A DNA stretch of 64,000 nt from an uncultured Aquimarina sp. (GTDB lineage Bacteria > Bacteroidota > Bacteroidia > Flavobacteriales > Flavobacteriaceae), in NCBI RefSeq assembly GCF_947495315.1, contig NZ_CANLYD010000003.1, positions 186,001 through 250,000 of the forward strand, read 5' to 3'. Under the pieces are notes generated by a model. It worked only from the letters and a program-made list of their open reading frames with translations, was not told the DNA's origin and searched no databases. Made by a program: the position numbers and the translations under genes. Below are positions 63,835-64,000 of this stretch, in pieces. Numbering within the stretch: the stretch's first letter is position 1; each line of letters opens with the position of its first letter.

Positions 63835-64000
63835 CTTCTGTCTGTGTTAATTGATTATATAGATTAGCCGCAGTTTCATATCCTGATGTTGTTAGAGACC
63901 ACATATTACCTTCGATTGTGACATAATCTTTATCTTCTAGTTTTTGTAAAGACTTTTTGGTAAACCCTTGAAAATTATTCAATATTTTAATAGCATGTGG
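63827..64000 (-). CDS. Upstream metal ABC permease or partner, C-terminal fragment
   Basis: Open from the right edge; only the last 57 residues are in the window (PHAIKILNNFQGFTKKSL..., with KLEDKDYVTIEGNMWSLT). They look like a winged-helix tail similar to that of the next gene, so the full protein is probably the paired TroC-type permease. It ends eight bases into the downstream gene, which shows tight coupling. Confidence 0.6.
   Translation of the reverse strand, partial: PHAIKILNNFQGFTKKSLQKLEDKDYVTIEGNMWSLTTSGYETAANLYNQLTQTEDE

Noticed and set aside
1..64000. tRNA, rRNA, known riboswitches, phage integrase or attachment sites
   Set aside because: No cloverleaf, rRNA-like sequence, known riboswitch core, integrase gene or direct-repeat attachment pair was seen on reading both strands.

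Overview
The window is AT-rich chromosomal DNA from a marine member of the Bacteroidetes, most probably a Flavobacteriaceae species close to Aquimarina (inference). The evidence is: eight proteins with a type IX secretion (T9SS) type A C-terminal sorting domain; promoters of the Bacteroidetes TAnnTTTG kind; family markers such as a SecA without the C-terminal zinc motif, DUF4377, DUF6249 and GIN-domain proteins; and marine-type polysaccharidases. No rRNA, tRNA, CRISPR array, transposase or phage gene was seen.

Region 1 (1-16029) is a co-directional block of large secreted polysaccharidases, each with its own leader and terminator: a protein cut by the left edge (CBM3, PKD repeats), a GH5 enzyme with two CBM3 modules, a DUF5060 TIM-barrel enzyme, a GH16 enzyme of the agarase/porphyranase branch, and a GH9 endoglucanase with CBM3. 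The DUF5060 and GH16 genes share an almost identical 3' half (Ig, CBM6, DNRLRE/CBM96-like, sorting domain). An expansin with CBM63 and a sorting domain lies at 20027-20977, so cellulose loosening, cellulose and mannan cutting and red-algal galactan cutting are close together. No SusC/SusD pair and no dedicated regulator is present.

Region 2 (16451-30546) is housekeeping and transport: MATE exporter, OmpA-domain protein, PAP2 phosphatase, class A PBP, secreted M4 protease, MeaB GTPase, DUF2911 protein and a CrtI-like oxidoreductase.

Region 3 (30772-41215) is regulatory and envelope related: two ECF sigma/membrane-protein pairs, a flavin monooxygenase overlapping an M23 peptidase, a PadR regulator with a GldL-like membrane protein, and three small exported proteins built from one or two copies of a module that resembles a T9SS sorting domain without cargo.

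Region 4 (41297-49520) holds SecA, a DUF2795 protein, cobalamin adenosyltransferase, a 54-residue membrane protein, RecR, a GT2 glycosyltransferase whose true start appears to be a CTG codon, and a 2-oxoacid dehydrogenase E2.

Region 5 (49899-64000) is more accessory: a secreted beta-propeller protein, an HD hydrolase, an MBL-fold protein, a glycine-zipper protein, a metallophosphoesterase, a serine hydrolase, a GntR-controlled ABC operon with a GIN-domain protein, three membrane-protein genes that each begin with the same hairpin leader, a palindrome-rich repeat block, and metal ABC permeases with winged-helix-like tails. The most unusual signal is that hairpin leader: three copies with covarying stems between 59249 and 60603, and a fourth on the minus strand at 35303-35332, all in front of integral membrane protein genes.
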